DNA from: Pseudolysinimonas kribbensis
Lineage (GTDB): Bacteria; Actinomycetota; Actinomycetes; Actinomycetales; Microbacteriaceae
Direction: 5' to 3'
Assembly (NCBI RefSeq): GCF_030161895.1
Contig: NZ_BSVB01000001.1
Location: 372,001-436,000 of the forward strand
DNA: 64,000 nucleotides
Positions 1 to 9,645 of this stretch are shown here, piece after piece. Under the pieces are notes generated by a model. It had not been told where the DNA came from. It was given only the letters and a program-made list of their open reading frames with translations, and searched no databases. The stretch's first letter is position 1; each line of letters opens with the position of its first letter. The position numbers and the translations under genes were made by a program.

Positions 1-1102
1 CACGAGCGCTGCGCGCTCGGTCATGCCCGCGATGCCGTGGCCGCTCCCGGGCGCGGCGGGCTGGGCGGGCAGGGCGCTCGTCACGACGAGGTCGAGGCCA
101 TGCGGAGACCAGCCGAGATGCAGCACGACCTGCTGGGCCGTGTCGGCGTGCCGCAGGGCGTTGGTGAGCGACTCCTGCGCGATGCGGTACACGGCGAGCT
201 GCTGCCCCGTGGCCAGCGGCAGCGGCGTGCCGCTCTCCTCGCGCCGGACCTCGAGCCCGGCGGCCCGGAGCTGCTCGACCAGCCGGTCGAGGTCGCCGAT
301 CGTGGGCTGCGGTCCGTCGGCCTGCGAGTGCCGCAGCTGGGCGAGCAGCACGCGCACGTCGCCGAGCGCGTCGCGGGCGGTGGAGGCGATCGTCTGCAGG
401 GCCTCGTCGACGGCCTCCGAATCCTTCTGCCGCAGGTAGCGCGCCCCGTCGGCCTGCGCCACGACGACGGCGAGCGAGTGGGCGACGACGTCGTGCATGT
501 CGCGCGCGATGCGGGTGCGCTCCTGCTCCGTCACGACCTCGCGCTCGGCGACGACCGCGAGGAGCGGTTCGCGCGCGACTGGCGCCAGGTGCGGAACAGG
601 ATGCCGGCCGTCCAGGACAGCAGGAACATGGTCGCCGTGAACCCGTACAGGACTCCCACGACGGGCACGATCTGGAAGACCGCCTCGGGGAAGTGGAATC
701 CCCACCCGGTGACCGGGCTCGGCGAGAGCAGTGCGAGCTCCCCGGGAATCCGACGGCCGCGGTCACGAGCGCGGCGCCGACGAAGGTCGAGGCGAACGCC
801 GTCCACCGGATGCGCCGGGAGCCGTAGGCGGCGCACGCGAACAGCATCGGCAGGATCGCGAGATCGGCCGGGACCGGCACGACGCCGGTCAGCACCTGCA
901 GGATCGCCACGGCCCAGGCGAGCGCCAGGACGAGAGGCGGACTCAATCGGCGCACGGCGATCACCGCGCCCATCCCGAGCGCCACGAGCGCGGCGCCCAG
1001 GCCGCCCGGGACCACGACGGTCGGGAGGGCGTTGACGAGGGCCCACCCCGCGCCGACGAGAGCGTCGACGACGACCTGGGTCCGGGTCAGGCGACGGAAC
1101 AT
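1..1102 (-). CDS. NarL-family sensor histidine kinase, 3' end outside window (frameshifted)
   Basis: Membrane sensor kinase of a two-component system. The N-terminal ~150 residues are hydrophobic and give about five membrane segments. The HisKA_3 phosphoacceptor box reads RIARDMHDVVAHS (about plus 475-515), with His as the phosphorylated residue. Downstream comes an N-box-like YRIAQESLTNALRHA, typical of HATPase_c domains of this family. The G boxes and stop lie beyond position 1, where a response regulator gene is expected. The frame shifts twice: at the C4 run 740-743 (adding one base restores FPGELALLS) and near 575. The ATG at 1102 lies 7 nt after a TAGCGT -10 box, suggesting a leaderless message. 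Ligand unknown. Confidence 0.85.
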   Translation of the reverse strand, partial: MFRRLTRTQVVVDALVGAGWALVNALPTVVVPGGLGAALVALGMGAVIAVRRLSPPLVLALAWAVAILQVLTGVVPVPADLAILPMLFACAAYGSRRIRWTAFASTFVGAALVTAAVGFPGSSHCSRRARSPGGDSTSPRRSSRSCPSWESCTGSRRPCSCCPGRPASCSAPGASRARTAPRGRRRARGRDGAGAHPHRARHARRRRPLARRRRGAGRRGALPAAEGFGGRRRGPADDRLHRPRRARRRARAARPAAALAGRRTAAHDRRPRPAGRAAPGRRARGPARGERHAAAAGHGAAARRVPHRAGVAHQRPAARRHGPAGRAASRLVSAWPRPRRDERPARPARRARERPRHRGHDRARSAR

Positions 1103-1109
1103 GCGCTCC

Positions 1110-1115
1110 ACGCTA
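1110..1115 (-). promoter_or_regulatory. -10 box (TAGCGT) of the histidine kinase gene
   Basis: The minus strand reads TAGCGT, a 7-nt spacer, then ATG at 1102. This spacing places the transcription start at or next to the start codon (leaderless). No convincing -35 is seen. Confidence 0.5.
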
Positions 1116-1182
1116 CGGGCGTGAGCGGCGCGGCCGCGTCATCCGGCAGACGGACGCGGCGACCAGCACGACGCGCCGGTGC

Positions 1183-2947
1183 TCAGTCCGCCAGCCGCTC
1201 GACGAGCTCGGTCGCGGGCAGCTCGGTGCGCTCACCCGACCGCCGATCCCAGAGCTCGACCACGCCGTCCGCCGCCCCGCGGCCGACGATGACGATCGTC
1301 GGCACGCCCAGCAGCTCGGCGTCGCCGAACTTCACGCCGGGTGACACCTTCGGCCGGTCGTCGTAGAGCACCTCGCTGCCGGCGGCCTCGAGCTGCCCGA
1401 CGAGTCCCGCCGCCAGGTCGTAGGCGACGTCGTCGCGTCCGGTGGCGACGACGTGCACGTCGAACGGCGCGATCTCGCGGGGCCAGACCAGTCCCTTGTC
1501 GTCGCTGGTCTCCTCCGCGATGGCGGCGAGGATGCGGGTGACCCCGATCCCGTACGAGCCCATCGTGACCGTGACGAGCTTGCCGTTCTCGTCGAGCACC
1601 TGCAGCCCGAGCACGTCGGCGTACTTGCGGCCGAGCTGGAACACGTGGCCGATCTCCATGCCGCGCGCGAGATGCACGGGGCCGGAGCCGTCGGGGGCGG
1701 GGTCGCCCTCCTTGACCTCCGCGACCTCGGCGAGCCCGTCGGCCTCGAAGTCGCGGCCGGCGACCAGGCCGAAGACGTGCTCCCCTCGGAGTTCGCGCCG
1801 GTGATCCAGCCGGAGCCGTCGGAGACGCGCGGATCGAGCAGATACCGGATGCCGGTGGCCGATTCCGTGCCGAGCACGGCGCCCTCGCGCGACCAGGGGC
1901 CGATGTAGCCCTTGACCAGCAGGGGTTGGCCTCGAAGTCCGCGTCGGTCGCGGGCTCCACCTCGGCCGGCTGGAACACCACCTCCGCGCGTTTCATGTCG
2001 ACGTCGCGGTCACCGGGGATGCCGACGACGACGACCTCGCGCCGCCCGTCGAGGTGGGTGAGCCCGAGCACCACGTTCTTGAGCGTGTCGGCCGCGGTCC
2101 ACGCCCGGCCGTCGGGCCGGGGATGCTTCTCGTTCGCCTCGGCGACGAGCGTCGCGATCGTCGGGGACCCGGGGGTCGGCAGCACCTCGGCGGGGGTGAG
2201 CTTCTCGTAGGACCGCGCGGGAGGCGCGGTCGTCGTGTACGCCTCGACGTTCGCGGCATAGCCCCCGTCGGAGTGCACGAAGGTGTCCTCGCCGATCGGC
2301 GTCGGGTGCAGGAACTCCTCGGAACGCGATCCGCCCATGGCGCCCGCGTCGGCCTGCACGATGACGTAGTCGAGTCCGAGGCGCTGGAAGATGCGCTCGT
2401 AGGCGTCGCGCTGGGCCTGGTAGCTCGCATCCAGTCCCGCGTCGGTCGCGTCGAAGGAGTACGCGTCCTTCATCGAGAACTCGCGACCTCGGAGCAGGCC
2501 GGCCCGGGGGCGGGCCTCGTCGCGGTACTTGTCCTGGATCTGGAAGATCGTCAGCGGCAGGTCCTTGTACGAGGAGTACAGGTCCTTCACGAGGAGCGTG
2601 AACATCTCCTCGTGGGTCGGGGCGAGCAGGTAGTCGGCGCCCTTGCGGTCCTGGAGGCGGAAGATGCTGTCGCCGTACTCTTCCCAGCGACCGCTCGCCT
2701 CATAGGGCTCGCGCGGCAGCAGCGCGGGGAAGAGCACCTCCTGGGCGCCCGCGCGCTCCATCTCCTCCCGGATGACGCGCTCGATCTTCGCGCGCACGCG
2801 CAGTCCCAGCGGCAGCCAGGCGAAGATCCCCGGGGCCTGGCGGCGGATGTATCCGGCCCGCACGAGCAGGCGGTGGCTCTGCACCTCGGCGTCGGAGGGA
2901 TCCTCGCGCAGGGTGCGGACGAACAGCTGGGTCATCCGGGTGGGCAC
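1183..2947 (-). CDS. proS: Prolyl-tRNA synthetase, bacterial type (two frameshifts)
   Basis: Class II aminoacyl-tRNA synthetase that charges tRNA(Pro). The N-terminus has the class II core ([23 protein letters not shown]) and a motif 2 region ([21 protein letters not shown]). A central YbaK-like editing insertion of the bacterial type follows. The C-terminus has motif 3 ([14 protein letters not shown]) and the anticodon-binding domain. Two breaks, at the G4 run 1922-1925 and the C4 run 1782-1785, are each healed by one extra base, giving 588 residues, the usual length. The GTG start at 2947 follows TAGGGT by 6 nt; an internal ATG four codons later is the alternative. As an essential single-copy gene, it argues that the breaks are sequence errors. 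Confidence 0.93.
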
Positions 2948-2953
2948 CCGTCA

Positions 2954-2959
2954 ACCCTA
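2954..2959 (-). promoter_or_regulatory. -10 box (TAGGGT) of proS
   Basis: TAGGGT lies exactly 6 nt before the GTG start of proS, in the 26-bp gap after the choice-of-anchor G gene. This suggests a leaderless proS transcript independent of the cassette upstream. Confidence 0.55.
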
Positions 2960-2973
2960 TTCGCGAGCCGGGG

Positions 2974-4808
2974 TCACCCCGTGACGGTGTTGCTGCCGGC
3001 CGAGGACCGCGCGAGGTCGAGACCGGTCGTGGCGGAACCCCGGATGGTCATCCGCAGCGCCGCGACGTCGTAGCGCCCGGTGCCGAACGGGTTCGCGGTC
3101 GGCGCCGGCAGTCCGGCCGCCCAGCCCGGCTCCGGCCCGGCGTTGAGCTCCGCCGGGTCGGGACGGTTCTGCGCGTTGGCCCACAGCTGGATCGCCCCGG
3201 TGGCGCCGAAGAGGCCCGTGAGGCCACCGCCGACCGTCGAGACGAGCGTGCCCGTCGCCGTGCCGAGGTTGGCGCCCAGCGTCGAGACGGTCGCCGCCGT
3301 CGGCGCCAGCGCCGTCTGCAGGGTGCCGCCGATCGTCTGGCCGACCGACGCGAGCAGCGCGGGGGTCAGATTGCCGAGCACGGTGGTGACGAGAGCGCAC
3401 AGCGTGGCGCCGACGATCACGACGCTGCACAGCCCCGACGACTTGTCGATGCCGGCGGTGACACCCGGCGATCCGGCGAGCAGCTGAGCGAGCGTGAGGT
3501 CGTTGGTGTGCACGAAGAGGGTCCCCACATTGACCGACAGGGCGCTCACCGGCGCTGTCAGATCGAGGTTCACGGCGACCGCCGCGAGCGCGGCGTTGAC
3601 GGCGGCGATCACCGACGACACCCACGCGGTGAGCGCCGACGTCATCGCGGCCTCGAGCGCGGTGAGCGCGGTGCCGTTGATCAGCAGCCGGCTGTTGGGG
3701 GCGAGGCCGTTGATCTTCGGCGACGTGAGGTAGGCGGGGCCCATGAGCGCGTCGAGGTCGAGCGTGATCGTGCCCGCCGACGGGGAGATCGAGAACAGGC
3801 CGGACGAGTCGGTGATCGGCGTCGAGAGCAGGGCCGTGACCGCCGAGAAGTCCGGCGTGAGCGACAGGGTGACGGTCGGCGTGCCGGCCCCCAGGGTGCT
3901 GAGTGCCGGCTTCAGGGCCAGCAGGATGCTCGACCCGAGACTGTTCAGCAGGGCGCTGTTCCCGGCGATCGCATTCAGCTGCGCACTGAGTGCCGAGAGC
4001 CCGGCGTCGGTCGTGGTCACGAGCGAGGAGACCGCCGGGCTCGTGAGAGTGGCGTCCATGCCCGCGAGCGCGTACTGGCGCACGAGGCCGGTGTAGATAC
4101 CTCGCCACTCGGCCGTGCATCCCGACAGCTGCGCGGAGCTCGCGACAGCGCCCAGGCCGAGCTGCGCGTCGGTGATACCCGTGACGAGCGACGACAGGTT
4201 CTGGCCGAGAGCGCTCTGCACGACCTGGCCGAGGCCCACGGTCGCGAAGCGCGGCATCGCCGCGCCCGGTGCCCGCTGGGTGACGGCGATGCCGCCGCTG
4301 TTCGAGACCGCGCCCGCGGCTCCGGCGGATGTCGTGTCCGACGCCGCCCGGGCGTATTGGTTGAGCCCGCCCGCATCGGCGGTGAGCGGCAGCTGCAGCG
4401 CCGGCCCGATGTCGGCGTCGATCCCCGAGAGGGCCGACACGGACAGCGGGTTGGAGTAGGCACCCGAACCGAGCGAGGTCGCCGTCGAGGGCGTCGGCGT
4501 CGTCGTCGTGCCGTCGTTCGTCGCGCTCACGCCGCGCACCGACGCGATCGTGCTCAGATCCGTGCTGCCGAGGGTGCCGCCGAGCAGCGTGCCGGAGCCG
4601 GTGCTCGTTCCGCTGCCGGGGTCCGTGCACAGCACCGACTGCACCGTGGCCGCGTCGTACTGCCGATCGGCCCAGCTCGCCTCGCTCGGCACGACGCCGA
4701 TCGCGCCCAGCACGAGCGCCGCGGCCACGACGGCCCCCGCCGTGACGCGGCCCGCCGGGGGCCGTCGCGCCGGCCCGGCGTGCCGTGCGCCCCGCTCCGC
4801 GCGCTCAC
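2974..4808 (-). CDS. Choice-of-anchor G-like secreted surface protein (frameshift near N-terminus)
   Basis: Large secreted protein of 611 residues after repair, very rich in Ala, Thr, Ser and Leu, with long stretches of alternating small and hydrophobic residues. It resembles the actinobacterial choice-of-anchor G family. The export signal (GAVVAAALVLGAIGVVPSEA) is followed by SWADRQYD, which resembles the A-(Y/W)-x-D junction of SipW-dependent substrates. The GTG start at 4808 overlaps the stop of the LPXTG gene (GTGA), implying translational coupling. The frame is broken at the G5 run 4757-4761, and one added base restores the signal peptide. There is no C-terminal LPXTG or membrane helix. 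Function is unknown; a surface-fibre or matrix component is an inference from its neighbours. Confidence 0.75.
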
Positions 4809-5470
4809 GGCACCGCCTTCGCCGCACGTCGGCGACCGCGCGCTGAGGCGAGCACGACGCCGCCGAGCAGCATGCCGGCGCCGAGCAGCAGCGGGCCGGC
4901 GAGGACCGCCCCGGTGCTCGGCAGCCGGCCGCGCGAGCCCGTCGACACCGTCTCGGTGTCGCCGTCGGCCGTGAGCGTGAGCCGCACGGTGCCGTTGCGG
5001 CCCACGAAGGCCGACGTCGGCAGTCGCACGACCGCGAGCAGGTGCGCCGGCGCGGCCGGTGAGATGGTCGTGACCGGCACCGCGTCGGCACCGAGCAGCC
5101 GGGCGACGGGCGCGTCCGGCAGCACGACGCTCTCATCCCCGCTCGGGCACAGCGACGACGTCCACGCGACAGGGCATCGGAGCACCTCGACCCGCAGGCC
5201 GGCAGGATCGGTCGACATGCCGCCGGCGCCGTCGACGGCGAGCCAGAGCCGCGCTCGCTCCTCGACGAGCAACGCCGCATCCACCCGCCAGTACGCGGTC
5301 TCGCCGGGTGCCAGATCCTGCACGCCGAGCGGGTCGGGCGCCGTGCTGAGCTGCAGCCGCCCGGCCGCCCCGACCTGCGGCGCCGCCTGCGCGCTCGCCG
5401 CGACACAGGTCCCGCCCGCAACGGCGAGCGCCGCCGCGAGCACAACCCCGAGGATCTCGAGCGCGCGCAT
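4805..5470 (-). CDS. LPXTG-anchored cell-wall protein
   Basis: Intact 221-residue exported protein. It has an N-terminal Sec signal (LEILGVVLAAALAVAGG with Ala-x-Ala sites around residue 30) and a beta-rich middle. It ends in a complete sorting signal: LPSTG, about 20 hydrophobic residues, then ARGRRRAAK. A class of sortase would cleave LPSTG and link the protein to peptidoglycan; no sortase gene is in the window. It starts one base after the signal peptidase stop and overlaps the next gene by GTGA, so it belongs to the same operon. Its job in the cassette is inferred, possibly a wall anchor for the TasA-like protein. Confidence 0.8.
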   Translation of the reverse strand: MRALEILGVVLAAALAVAGGTCVAASAQAAPQVGAAGRLQLSTAPDPLGVQDLAPGETAYWRVDAALLVEERARLWLAVDGAGGMSTDPAGLRVEVLRCPVAWTSSLCPSGDESVVLPDAPVARLLGADAVPVTTISPAAPAHLLAVVRLPTSAFVGRNGTVRLTLTADGDTETVSTGSRGRLPSTGAVLAGPLLLGAGMLLGGVVLASARGRRRAAKAVP

Positions 5471-5471
5471 C

Positions 5472-6056
5472 TCAGCCCCCGGGCGACGCGGACCGCGGAT
5501 TCATCTCGGGCTCGCCGCCGCGCGGCCACCAGGCCCAGAGCACGAGCAGGCTCGCCGTGACGGTCAGCCCGCCGAGCGCCCAGGGCGAGCGGGCGGCGGT
5601 GACGACCTGACCTCCCCACGGGACGCCTCCCACGACGCGAGTCACCCTCGCGACGTCGTACGGTGCCGGATCGGGCGCCGGGTTCGCGTCGCCCTTCAGC
5701 ACCAGCTCGGTCGCCGTGCCGCGCGCCGCGGTCGAGACGACGCGGTGGGTCACGGGCAGGGAGCCGGGTCGCTGCACCATCACGATGTCGCCGACGCGCG
5801 CCTGCGCGGCCGGGATCTGCTCGGCCAGCAGCAGCGAGTCGGGCGGGAACCCGGGCGACATCGAGCCCGTCGCGAGCCGCACGACCTGCCAGCCGGTGAG
5901 CGGCAGCACGGCGACGCCGACGACGAGCAGGCCGAAAACGCCCACCACGGTGACGACGGCCGGTTTCAGCCAAGATGCGCGACGTCGGCGACGGCGCGGT
6001 CGCAGCCCTGTGGCCGGGGCGGCGACCGGGTCGGCGAGCGCCGATCCCGTGAGCAT
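5472..6056 (-). CDS. Signal peptidase I, SipW/ER-type
   Basis: Membrane-bound signal peptidase of 194 residues. It has one N-terminal helix (AVVTVVGVFGLLVVGVAVLPL), the catalytic Ser box GSMSPGFPPDSLLLA, GDIVMVQ, then VTHRVV where the ER/SipW type carries His instead of the general-base Lys. A conserved acidic box LKGDANPAPDP follows, and a second helix lies near the C-terminus. SipW enzymes in Bacillus process TasA/TapA-type biofilm fibre proteins. Here the gene lies 4 bp after a protein with such a signal and before another, so these are its likely substrates. The ATG at 6056 is chosen because earlier starts would overlap the upstream gene. Confidence 0.87.
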   Translation of the reverse strand: MLTGSALADPVAAPATGLRPRRRRRRASWLKPAVVTVVGVFGLLVVGVAVLPLTGWQVVRLATGSMSPGFPPDSLLLAEQIPAAQARVGDIVMVQRPGSLPVTHRVVSTAARGTATELVLKGDANPAPDPAPYDVARVTRVVGGVPWGGQVVTAARSPWALGGLTVTASLLVLWAWWPRGGEPEMNPRSASPGG

Positions 6057-6060
6057 CCGG

Positions 6061-6717
6061 CTACGAGGAGATCGCGTCGAAGTACCAGATCGGCGTGAAG
6101 CTGAGACCCATCGCCGTGTCGGGCACGTCGGCATCCTGCATGTGGATCTGGAAGCACACCGTCCTGGTCTCGGCGCCGTTGGCCGCGAGGGTGAACGTCT
6201 GCGTGCTGTCCGCCGTCACCGGCTGTCCGGCGGCGGTGAGGACGTTGCTCGCCGTACCGGCCGCCGTCGCGAAGCCGTTCGCCGTGCAGGTGCCGGTGTC
6301 CGGCACGATCGTCGCGCCGTAGCTGAGGTACTGCGCCAGCCCGGTCGCCGTCGCGGTGCTCGATTTGAGCGCGAGGGTGCCGTCGATCGACGGGTCGTCG
6401 GTCTTCAGCTGCACCCAGCCGTACACGGTGGCGCCCGGCGAGAGGGCGGCGGCCACCGATGAGAAGTCGATGACACCGCCCGGAGAGGTCTCCCGGTCGG
6501 TGAACGAACTGGAGTCCCCGGCCACGCTCTGCAGCACGTTGAACGTCGAGGTGCCGACGCCGGCGCTGCCGTTGAACCCTCCCTGCACGAACTCCTGGTC
6601 CGTCCAGGCCGCCAGCGAGGTGACGCCGATTCCGCCGAGGAGAACGGCTCCCGCCGCTCCCACGGCCATGAACTTGGTGCGCCGCGTGACGCGGCCCACA
6701 CCGATGCGCTTGCCCAT
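6061..6717 (-). CDS. TasA-like protein with SipW-dependent alternate-type signal peptide
   Basis: Intact 218-residue exported protein. A basic N-terminus (MGKRIGVGRVTRRTKF) precedes a hydrophobic core (MAVGAAGAVLLGGIGVTSLA), then AWTDQEFVQGGFNGS. The A-W-T-D junction is the hallmark of alternate signals cut by SipW. The mature part is beta-rich, with NVLQSVAGDSSSFTDRE and a late Cys, and resembles TasA/camelysin-type proteins. In Bacillus this family forms extracellular fibres. The start is supported by a GGGGGATCAGGA purine-rich site before ATG 6717. It is the first gene of a four-gene cassette. Fibre formation here is inference. Confidence 0.78.
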   Translation of the reverse strand: MGKRIGVGRVTRRTKFMAVGAAGAVLLGGIGVTSLAAWTDQEFVQGGFNGSAGVGTSTFNVLQSVAGDSSSFTDRETSPGGVIDFSSVAAALSPGATVYGWVQLKTDDPSIDGTLALKSSTATATGLAQYLSYGATIVPDTGTCTANGFATAAGTASNVLTAAGQPVTADSTQTFTLAANGAETRTVCFQIHMQDADVPDTAMGLSFTPIWYFDAISS

Positions 6718-6733
6718 TTCCTGATCCCCCTTC

Positions 6734-6752
6734 GCCCGCTTCGGGTGCGGGC
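6734..6752 (-). promoter_or_regulatory. 5'-UTR hairpin before the TasA-like gene
   Basis: A perfect GCCCGC/GCGGGC stem with a 7-nt loop lies just upstream of the ribosome-binding site of the TasA-like gene. No U-run follows on the minus strand, so a leader structure is likelier than an intrinsic terminator for ispG. A possible -10 (TACGCT, 6807-6812) lies upstream. Confidence 0.35.
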
Positions 6753-6910
6753 TTCCGGAAATCGCGACAGGTGCGGTCGCGAGCCGACGACGACGTCGAC
6801 ATCGCGAGCGTATGTCGCGTTCTCGGGGCGCGGATATCCCCAACCCCAGTCGGACCCGGACGGGGGCCACGGCCGGCGCCGCACCTGATGGCGTGCGCGC
6901 CGAGCGCAGC

Positions 6911-8071
6911 TCAGTGCCCGGAGGCGACGACCTCCGGGGTGCCGAGGGCGGCGTCGGGCCCGAGTTCGTCGGCGAGGCGGTTGGCCTCCGCGATGAGGGT
7001 CGCGACGATCTCCGACTCGGGCACGGTCTTGATGACCTGGCCCTTGACGAAGATCTGGCCCTTGCCGTTGCCGGAGGCGACGCCGAGGTCCGCCTCGCGC
7101 GCCTCACCGGGGCCGTTGACGACGCAGCCCATGACCGCGACCCGCAGCGGCACGGTCATGCCCTGCAGTCCCTCCGTCACGCTGTCGGCGAGCGTGTAGA
7201 CGTCGACCTGGGCGCGGCCGCACGAGGGGCACGACACGATCTCGAGCTTGCGCTCGCGGAGGTTCAGCGACTGCAGGATCTGCAGCCCGACCTTGACCTC
7301 CTCGGCGGGAGGCGCCGAGAGCGAGACGCGGATGGTGTCGCCGATCCCCTCGGAGAGCAGGATGCCGAACGCCGTCGCCGACTTGATCGTGCCCTGGAAG
7401 GCGGGGCCGGCCTCCGTGACGCCGAGGTGCAGCGGCCAGTCGCCGCGCTCGGCCAGCATCCGGTACGCCTTGACCATCACGACCGGGTCGTTGTGCTTGA
7501 CCGAGATCTTGAAGTCGTGGAAGTCGTGCTCCTCGAACAGGCTCGCCTCCCACACCGCGCTCTCGACGAGCGCCTCGGGCGTCGCCTTGCCGTACTTCTC
7601 GAGCAGGCGCTTGTCGAGCGACCCGGCGTTGACGCCGATGCGCAGCGAGACGCCCGCGTCCTTGGCCGCCTTCGCGATCGCGCCGACCTGGTCGTCGAAC
7701 TTGCGGATGTTGCCGGGGTTGACCCGGACCGCCCCGCAGCCGGCGTCGATCGCCTGGAACACGTACTTCGGCTGGAAGTGGATGTCGGCGATGACCGGGA
7801 TCTGGCTCTTCTTGGCGATGATCGGCAGCACGTCGGCGTCGTCCTGGCTCGGCACCGCGACGCGCACGATGTCGCAGCCGGACGCCGTGAGCTCGGCGAT
7901 CTGCTGCAGGGTCGCGTTGATGTTCGTGGTGGGCGTCGTGGTCATCGACTGCACGCTCACCGGCGCGTCGCCGCCCACGAGCACCTTGCCGACCCGGATC
8001 TGGCGGCTCGTCCGGCGCGGAGCGAGGGTCTCGGGCGGAGGCTTCGGCATCCCGATGTTGACCGCAGGCAT
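6911..8071 (-). CDS. ispG: 4-hydroxy-3-methylbut-2-enyl diphosphate synthase
   Basis: Penultimate enzyme of the MEP isoprenoid pathway; converts MEcPP to HMBPP with a 4Fe-4S cluster. The 386 residues are intact. The TIM-barrel part carries [15 protein letters not shown] near the start and RVNPGNI. The C-terminal cluster domain has the ligands in SCPSCGR (about residues 283-289) and [10 protein letters not shown] (about 319-328), whose Glu is catalytic. ATG 8071 follows a TAGGCT box by 6 nt. It lies downstream of rseP and dxr, the usual actinobacterial order, but is separated from proS by the SipW cassette. Confidence 0.97.
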   Translation of the reverse strand: MPAVNIGMPKPPPETLAPRRTSRQIRVGKVLVGGDAPVSVQSMTTTPTTNINATLQQIAELTASGCDIVRVAVPSQDDADVLPIIAKKSQIPVIADIHFQPKYVFQAIDAGCGAVRVNPGNIRKFDDQVGAIAKAAKDAGVSLRIGVNAGSLDKRLLEKYGKATPEALVESAVWEASLFEEHDFHDFKISVKHNDPVVMVKAYRMLAERGDWPLHLGVTEAGPAFQGTIKSATAFGILLSEGIGDTIRVSLSAPPAEEVKVGLQILQSLNLRERKLEIVSCPSCGRAQVDVYTLADSVTEGLQGMTVPLRVAVMGCVVNGPGEAREADLGVASGNGKGQIFVKGQVIKTVPESEIVATLIAEANRLADELGPDAALGTPEVVASGH

Positions 8072-8077
8072 GTCTCC

Positions 8078-8083
8078 AGCCTA
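8078..8083 (-). promoter_or_regulatory. -10 box (TAGGCT) of ispG
   Basis: TAGGCT, 6 nt, then ATG 8071. The spacer GGAGAC also resembles a Shine-Dalgarno sequence, but it is too close to the start codon for normal use. Probable leaderless start. Confidence 0.55.
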
Positions 8084-8129
8084 GGTCCGCGACCTGGGCG
8101 CCGCCGGGTGGGAGGGGTCCGTCAGGTCG

Positions 8130-9448
8130 CTAGGAGATGATGATCGGGTTGACGATGTCGACGACGATGAGCGCGAGACTCATGAGGGCGAGCACGCCCG
8201 TCACGAGCAGCGTGAGCGGCACGAGCTTGGCCATGTCGACGGGACCGGGGTCCGGGCGCTTGAACCACGCCGCGAACCGGCGGCGCACGGCCTCCCAGAC
8301 CGCGCCGACCACGTGGCCGCCGTCCAGCGGCAGCAGCGGCACCATGTTGAAGACGAAGAGCGCGACGTTGAGCTGGGCGAGCACGCTCACCATGGCGACG
8401 GTGCGGTTCAGGATCGGCGAGTCGGAGGCCGCCACCTGCCCGGCGATCTCGCCGATGCCGACGAGACTGATCGGGCCGCTGCTGTCGCGCTTCTTGCCCT
8501 CGATCGTGGACTGCACGGTCTGCGTGACGCGGGCCGGCAGCGTGACGACGATCTTCACGATGCCCTGGATGTCCGAGCCGAGGTACGCGAAGGCGCTGCC
8601 GAGGTCCTGGCGCTGGATCGTGGTGTAGTTGCCGATGCCGAGGAATCCGGCCCGGGTCAGCACGGGCTGGCCGAGCCAGTCGGTGCTCGGGGTGCCCCAC
8701 CGGTCGGACACCTGCACCCGCCGTGCCTCGGGGGTGACCTGCAGCGTCTCCCGGGACCCGTCGCGATCGACGACGACGCTCATCTGCCGGCCGGCGTGGG
8801 CCCGGATGAGGGCGGTCATCTGCGTGTAGCTCGTCACGTCGGTGCCGTCGATCTCGACCACCCGGTCGTCGGCCCGCAGGCCGCCCGCGGCGGCGGGGTC
8901 CCGCTGCCGACGTCCGCGATCGTCGTCGAGGGCACCGGGAGGCCGAGGCCGCAGACGAGGATCGCCGCGAACACGATCGCCAGCACGAGGTTCATCGCGG
9001 GCCCGGCGAGCATGATGATGACGCGCTTCCACCACACGAGCCGGTAGAAGACGCGCTCCTCCTCGCCGACGAGGATCGTGTCGGCGGAGGCATCCCGGGC
9101 GTCCTGCACGAGCACGTTGAACAGGCCGGTCGTCGAGGGCCGCGCGTGCTCGGGCTGCGCGAAGGTGGCGCCGGGTCGCCCGTCGCGCGGCTCGTCGCCG
9201 CGCTTGGCCGGTGGGAACATGCCCGCCATCGAGATGTAGCCGCCGAGCGGGATGGCCTTGACGCCGTACTCGGTCTCGCCCCGGCGGCGCGACCAGAGCG
9301 TCGGCCCGAAGCCGATCATGAACTGCCCGACCCGCACCTTGAAGAGCTTCGCGAACGTGAAGTGCCCGAGCTCGTGGAGGCCGATCGACACGACGAGGCC
9401 CACGACGATGATCAGCACGCCGAGGACGAAGAGCAGCACGGTCTCCAC
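8130..9448 (-). CDS. rseP: Site-2 intramembrane metalloprotease, RseP/Rip1 type (frameshift)
   Basis: Zinc protease of family M50 that cleaves membrane-bound substrates, typically anti-sigma factors. The first helix carries the zinc motif HELGH (about residue 21), followed by GFGPTLWSRRRGETEYG and PLGGYISMAGMFPP. A PDZ domain (GLRADDRVVEIDGTDV) lies in the middle, and the third zinc ligand is in NMVPLLPLDGGH. Repaired length is 439 residues. The break is at the G4 run 8895-8898, where one extra base gives VGSGTPAAAGGLRADD. The GTG start at 9448 lies 7 nt after TACTCT. It sits between dxr and ispG, as in other actinobacteria. Confidence 0.93.
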
Positions 9449-9455
9449 GACGACG

Positions 9456-9461
9456 AGAGTA
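9456..9461 (-). promoter_or_regulatory. -10 box (TACTCT) of rseP
   Basis: TACTCT, 7 nt, then GTG 9448, in the 197-bp divergent region between rseP and the Ser/Thr kinase gene. Confidence 0.45.
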
Positions 9462-9486
9462 CGTGCCGCCGCCTGAGAAATCCGGA

Positions 9487-9500
9487 CCCCAGGCCTGGGG
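9487..9500. promoter_or_regulatory. 14-bp perfect palindrome in rseP/kinase intergenic region
   Basis: CCCCAGGCCTGGGG is a perfect palindrome about 40 bp upstream of rseP and 145 bp upstream of the kinase. It is a plausible dimer-binding operator. No regulator is assigned. Confidence 0.35.
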
Positions 9501-9645
9501 GCACCTGAGCGGCCGCGCCCCGGCGCGGCGCGCGTGAGTTCTGTCATCGACGGCACGGCGCAGCCGCCTCGGTGGCTCGGGCCGACTGGGAGACGCCTGA
9601 GGGCGCGCCGATCCGACGGCTCGGCGCGCGGACCATGAAGCCGAC

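Noticed and set aside
6734..6752. Rho-independent terminator of ispG
   Set aside because: A good stem exists but no U-run follows on the minus strand; it lies directly before a ribosome site.
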